Positions 61,176 through 64,000 of a DNA stretch of 64,000 nt are shown in pieces (the first letter of the stretch is position 1; each line of letters starts with the position of its first letter). The stretch is taken from contig CAKUPQ010000001.1 in the NCBI GenBank assembly GCA_934675205.1, positions 620,001-684,000 on the forward strand, written 5' to 3'. A model generated the notes under the pieces. The model was not told the DNA's origin and searched no databases. It worked only from the letters and a program-made list of their open reading frames with translations. Source of the stretch: an uncultured Flavobacteriaceae bacterium. Its GTDB lineage: Bacteria > Bacteroidota > Bacteroidia > Flavobacteriales > Flavobacteriaceae. The position numbers and the translations under genes are program-made.

Positions 61176-64000
61176 CTATCCTACTAAATTAATAATTTTC
61201 CCCGGAACGATGATTACTTTTTTCGGCTCACGACCTTGTAATTGCTCTTGGGTTCTGCTGTCTGCCAAAATGATTTTTTCGATTTCGGCAACCGATAAAT
61301 CCAATGGAAGATTGATTGTAAATCTCATTTTTCCGTTAAACGAAACAGGATATTCCTTGTCGGATTCTACTAAATGTTTTTCTTCAAAAACAGGGAAATT
61401 CACTTTTGAAATACTTTCGGAATGTCCTAATTTACTCCATAATTCCTCTGCAATATGCGGAGCATAAGGCGAAACCAAAACAGCCAAAGGCTCTAAAATC
61501 GCTCTATGATGACATTTTTGTTGCGAAAGTTCATTTACACAAATCATAAACTGCGAAACTGAGGTGTTAAACGAAAAGTCTTCAATGTCTTGGGTTGCTT
61601 TTTTAATGGTTTTGTGCAGGGATTTGTACATTTCTTTGGTTGGTTCTTCGTCGGTAATGTTCAAGCCATTATCGTCAAAATACAATCGCCAAAGTTTTTT
61701 CAAGAATCCGAAAACCCCTGTGATTCCGGCTGTGTTCCAAGGTTTGGCTTGCTCTAGCGGACCTAAAAACATTTCGTACAAACGCAAAGTATCTGCTCCG
61801 TATTCGTTACAAATATCATCAGGATTGACTACATTGTATTTTGACTTCGACATTTTTTCGACTTCTCTATTAACCTTAAATACGTTATTTGATTCATAAA
61901 CATATTCTGCGGTAATATTTTCTGGTCTCCAAGTTTTAAATTTTTCGACATCTAACTCATCCGAAGAATTAACTAAAGAAACGTCTACGTGAACTCTATA
62001 ATCTCCAAAATATAAGTTGTATATATCAGTAAGTTTCGAGGCTTTAGATAAAAACTCCTCTAATTGTGGAAGATTTTGTAGTTTAGAAACTTGAACCAAA
62101 GGTAATTCGGAACAAAATTTATCTGAAAATTGAGAGGAACAATATATTACAGGAAATTCTTTCTTTAATTTTTCTTCTATTATAGGGTCTATTGCATCTT
62201 TACAAAAAAGTGTCCATCTTGAAACAAAAGCACTCATCCCCAAAATCATTCCTTGGTTAATCAGCTTTTTGAAAGGTTCTTCGGTTGGTGCAAAGCCTCT
62301 GTCTTTTAAGAATTTATTCCAAAAACGGCTGTACAACAAATGACCTGTTGCGTGTTCGCTTCCACCAATATACAAATCTACATTTTGCCAATAGTCCAAC
62401 GCTTCTTTTGAGGCAAATTCGCCTTCGTTTTGCGCATCCATATAACGCAGCCAATACCACGAAGAACCTGCCCAACCTGGCATTGTGTTCAATTCTAATG
62501 GAAAAACCGTTTTGTCATCAATCAACTGATTACTGACAACTGCATTCTGAACACTATCCCAAGCCCAAACCGAAGCATTTCCGAGTGGTGGTTGTCCGTC
62601 TTCTGTTGGCAAGTATTTTTCTACTTCCGGCAAACGAATTGGTAAGTATTTTTGGTCAATCATTTGTGGTAAACCATTCACATAATATACCGGGAATGGC
62701 TCTCCCCAATAGCGTTGACGTGAGAAAACCGCATCACGCAAGCGGTAGTTCACTTTGGCTTTTCCGGCTCCGATTTTTTCTAGCTCTTCAATGATTTTTG
62801 CAGTTCCGGCTTTGTAATCCAATCCGTTCAGAAAATCGGAATTTTCATATACAAAACCTCCTTTTTCGGTAAAAGCCTGTTCCGAAATATCCTGATTAAA
62901 GATATTTTTTATCGGAAGATTAAAGTGTTTTGCAAAAGCATAATCCCTTTCGTCTCCACACGGAACAGCCATCACAGCTCCCGTTCCGTAACCTGCCAAC
63001 ACATAATCGCCTATCCAAATCGGAATAGGTTCTTTGGTAAAAGGGTGCTCTGCATAAGCCCCCGTAAATACTCCCGAAATGGTTTTTACGTCTGCCATAC
63101 GTTCTCTTTCCGAACGCTTTGCAGTGGCTTCAACATAAGCCTCAACAGCTTGTTTTTGTTCAGGTGTTGTAATGCTTTTTACTAATTCGTGTTCGGGTGC
63201 TAAGGTCATAAACGAAACTCCGAAAATGGTGTCGGGACGGGTGGTAAATACTCCGATAGTTAACGGTTTACTGTTTACAGTTGATGGTTCTGTGAACTGT
63301 GAACTGTGAACTGTGAACTCAACAGAAGCACCTACGGACTTTCCAATCCAATTTCTTTGGGACTCCTTGAGGCTTTCCGTCCAGTCAATCGTTTCCAAAC
63401 CTTGTAGTAAGCGTTCTGCATAAGCCGAAATTCGCATACTCCATTGGGTCATTTTCTTACGGATAACAGGATGTCCTCCACGTTCCGATACTCCGTTTAC
63501 GATTTCGTCATTGGCTAAAACTGTTCCCAAGGCAGGGCACCAGTTTACTTCGGTTTCAGCTAAATAGGTAAGTCTGTATTTCAGTAAAATATCTTGTTTT
63601 TCTTCGGCTGAAAATGAGTTCCATTCGCTTGACGAAAAAACGTCAATATTTTCGTCTGAAACTGCATTTACATTGGCATTTCCCTCTTTTTCAAATGCCG
63701 AAACCAAAGTCGAAATATCCTCTGCTTTATCCGAAGTTTTATTGTACCAAGAATTGAACAACTGAAGGAAAATCCATTGTGTCCACTTATAATAATTAGG
63801 GTCGGAAGTTCTCACTTCTCTGCTCCAATCAAACGAAAAACCGATTTTGTCCAACTGTTCTCTGTATCGATTGATGTTGGTTTCCGTAGTAATGGCAGGA
63901 TGTTGCCCGGTTTGAATAGCATATTGTTCTGCTGGCAATCCGAAAGAATCGTAACCCTGTGGATGCAACACATTAAAACCTTGGTGACGTTTGTATCTCG
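61176..64000 (-). CDS. leuS: Leucyl-tRNA synthetase, 5' end outside the window
   Basis: Continues beyond the window at its N-terminus (reads RYKRHQGFN just inside the edge), so the HIGH motif lies outside. KMSKS is in EVEKMSKSKYNVVNPDDI. The editing domain (about TTRPDTIFGVSFMTLAPEH) is present. Two peculiarities: a segment within the catalytic part (after GMILGMSAFVSRW) is long, as usual for Flavobacteria. A run of 7-bp repeats (63291-63318) sits just before the editing domain and encodes VHSSQFTEPSTVNSKP-like sequence in frame. Confidence 0.95.
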   Translation of the reverse strand, partial: RYKRHQGFNVLHPQGYDSFGLPAEQYAIQTGQHPAITTETNINRYREQLDKIGFSFDWSREVRTSDPNYYKWTQWIFLQLFNSWYNKTSDKAEDISTLVSAFEKEGNANVNAVSDENIDVFSSSEWNSFSAEEKQDILLKYRLTYLAETEVNWCPALGTVLANDEIVNGVSERGGHPVIRKKMTQWSMRISAYAERLLQGLETIDWTESLKESQRNWIGKSVGASVEFTVHSSQFTEPSTVNSKPLTIGVFTTRPDTIFGVSFMTLAPEHELVKSITTPEQKQAVEAYVEATAKRSERERMADVKTISGVFTGAYAEHPFTKEPIPIWIGDYVLAGYGTGAVMAVPCGDERDYAFAKHFNLPIKNIFNQDISEQAFTEKGGFVYENSDFLNGLDYKAGTAKIIEELEKIGAGKAKVNYRLRDAVFSRQRYWGEPFPVYYVNGLPQMIDQKYLPIRLPEVEKYLPTEDGQPPLGNASVWAWDSVQNAVVSNQLIDDKTVFPLELNTMPGWAGSSWYWLRYMDAQNEGEFASKEALDYWQNVDLYIGGSEHATGHLLYSRFWNKFLKDRGFAPTEEPFKKLINQGMILGMSAFVSRWTLFCKDAIDPIIEEKLKKEFPVIYCSSQFSDKFCSELPLVQVSKLQNLPQLEEFLSKASKLTDIYNLYFGDYRVHVDVSLVNSSDELDVEKFKTWRPENITAEYVYESNNVFKVNREVEKMSKSKYNVVNPDDICNEYGADTLRLYEMFLGPLEQAKPWNTAGITGVFGFLKKLWRLYFDDNGLNITDEEPTKEMYKSLHKTIKKATQDIEDFSFNTSVSQFMICVNELSQQKCHHRAILEPLAVLVSPYAPHIAEELWSKLGHSESISKVNFPVFEEKHLVESDKEYPVSFNGKMRFTINLPLDLSVAEIEKIILADSRTQEQLQGREPKKVIIVPGKIINLVG
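63291..63318. repeat. Tandem 7-bp repeats within leuS
   Basis: Four units of TGTGAAC (plus strand), with related words on the left (CTGTTTACAGTTGATGGTTC). They lie before the editing domain and keep the frame. Confidence 0.85.

Overview
The window is an AT-rich chromosomal segment from a member of the Flavobacteriaceae or a close relative (Bacteroidota); the genus cannot be fixed from sequence alone. Supporting evidence: promoters of the Bacteroidota type (TTG, about 17-20 nt, TAnnTTTG) stand before several genes. A secreted nuclease ends in a type IX secretion sorting domain. There are TonB-dependent receptors, many SPII lipoproteins, bacillithiol (BshB1) and menaquinone genes, and an isoleucyl-tRNA synthetase with the Flavobacteria-type GIHH signature.

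Layout. 1-3.9 kb (minus): a secreted PIG-L deacetylase cut by the window edge, a small membrane protein and an AI-2E-type permease. 4.0-5.4 kb: an IS3-family insertion sequence. 5.6-10.1 kb (minus): mscS-like channel, maf, ubiA-like prenyltransferase, rlmB, a small membrane protein and tgt. 10.1-15.9 kb (plus): nfu-type Fe-S scaffold, a YbdG-like channel, then hemE and hemH with an unrecognised gene between them. 16-23.3 kb: lipoprotein, aldehyde dehydrogenase, TonB receptor, MocR-type regulator and GlcD-like oxidase. 23.4-28.7 kb: a TPR histidine kinase/LuxR-type regulator pair facing an envelope-protein cluster. 28.7-36.9 kb: recX, SAM-hydroxide adenosyltransferase, T9SS nuclease, phosphoesterase, a thioredoxin-fold protein, a local duplication, MATE pump, CBS protein and rpmE2. 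37-38.5 kb: an MtfA-like peptidase and a tRNA-Arg/GIY-YIG nuclease locus. 38.5-47.5 kb: dipeptidase, TonB receptor, TPR-AraC regulator and lipoproteins. 47.5-64 kb (minus): guaA cluster, tRNA-His, bshB1, menF, hotdog thioesterase, 3-oxoacid CoA-transferase, dinB, tadA, a DksA-like protein, ileS and leuS (cut by the edge).

Three observations stand out. First, a 16-bp dyad (TCAGGGATAACCCTGA and variants) occurs three times, each centred exactly 30.5 nt upstream of a -7 box: before the kinase/regulator operon, before a beta-helix lipoprotein gene and before a short transcription unit ending in a strong terminator. This looks like the autoregulated regulon of the two-component pair. Second, an intact tRNA-Arg(CCG) lies 3 nt beyond a GIY-YIG nuclease gene. 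Upstream are two truncated tRNA-Arg copies, with a collapsed second nuclease gene between them, as if a nuclease-tRNA unit had inserted twice into the tRNA T-loop. Third, both tRNA copies carry a clean 20-bp palindrome in the D-loop; related palindromes lie in the MocR linker and beside tRNA-His.

Insertion of short repeats into coding sequence is a wider theme. The MocR linker is built from three repeat types, and LeuS carries an in-frame run of 7-bp repeats.
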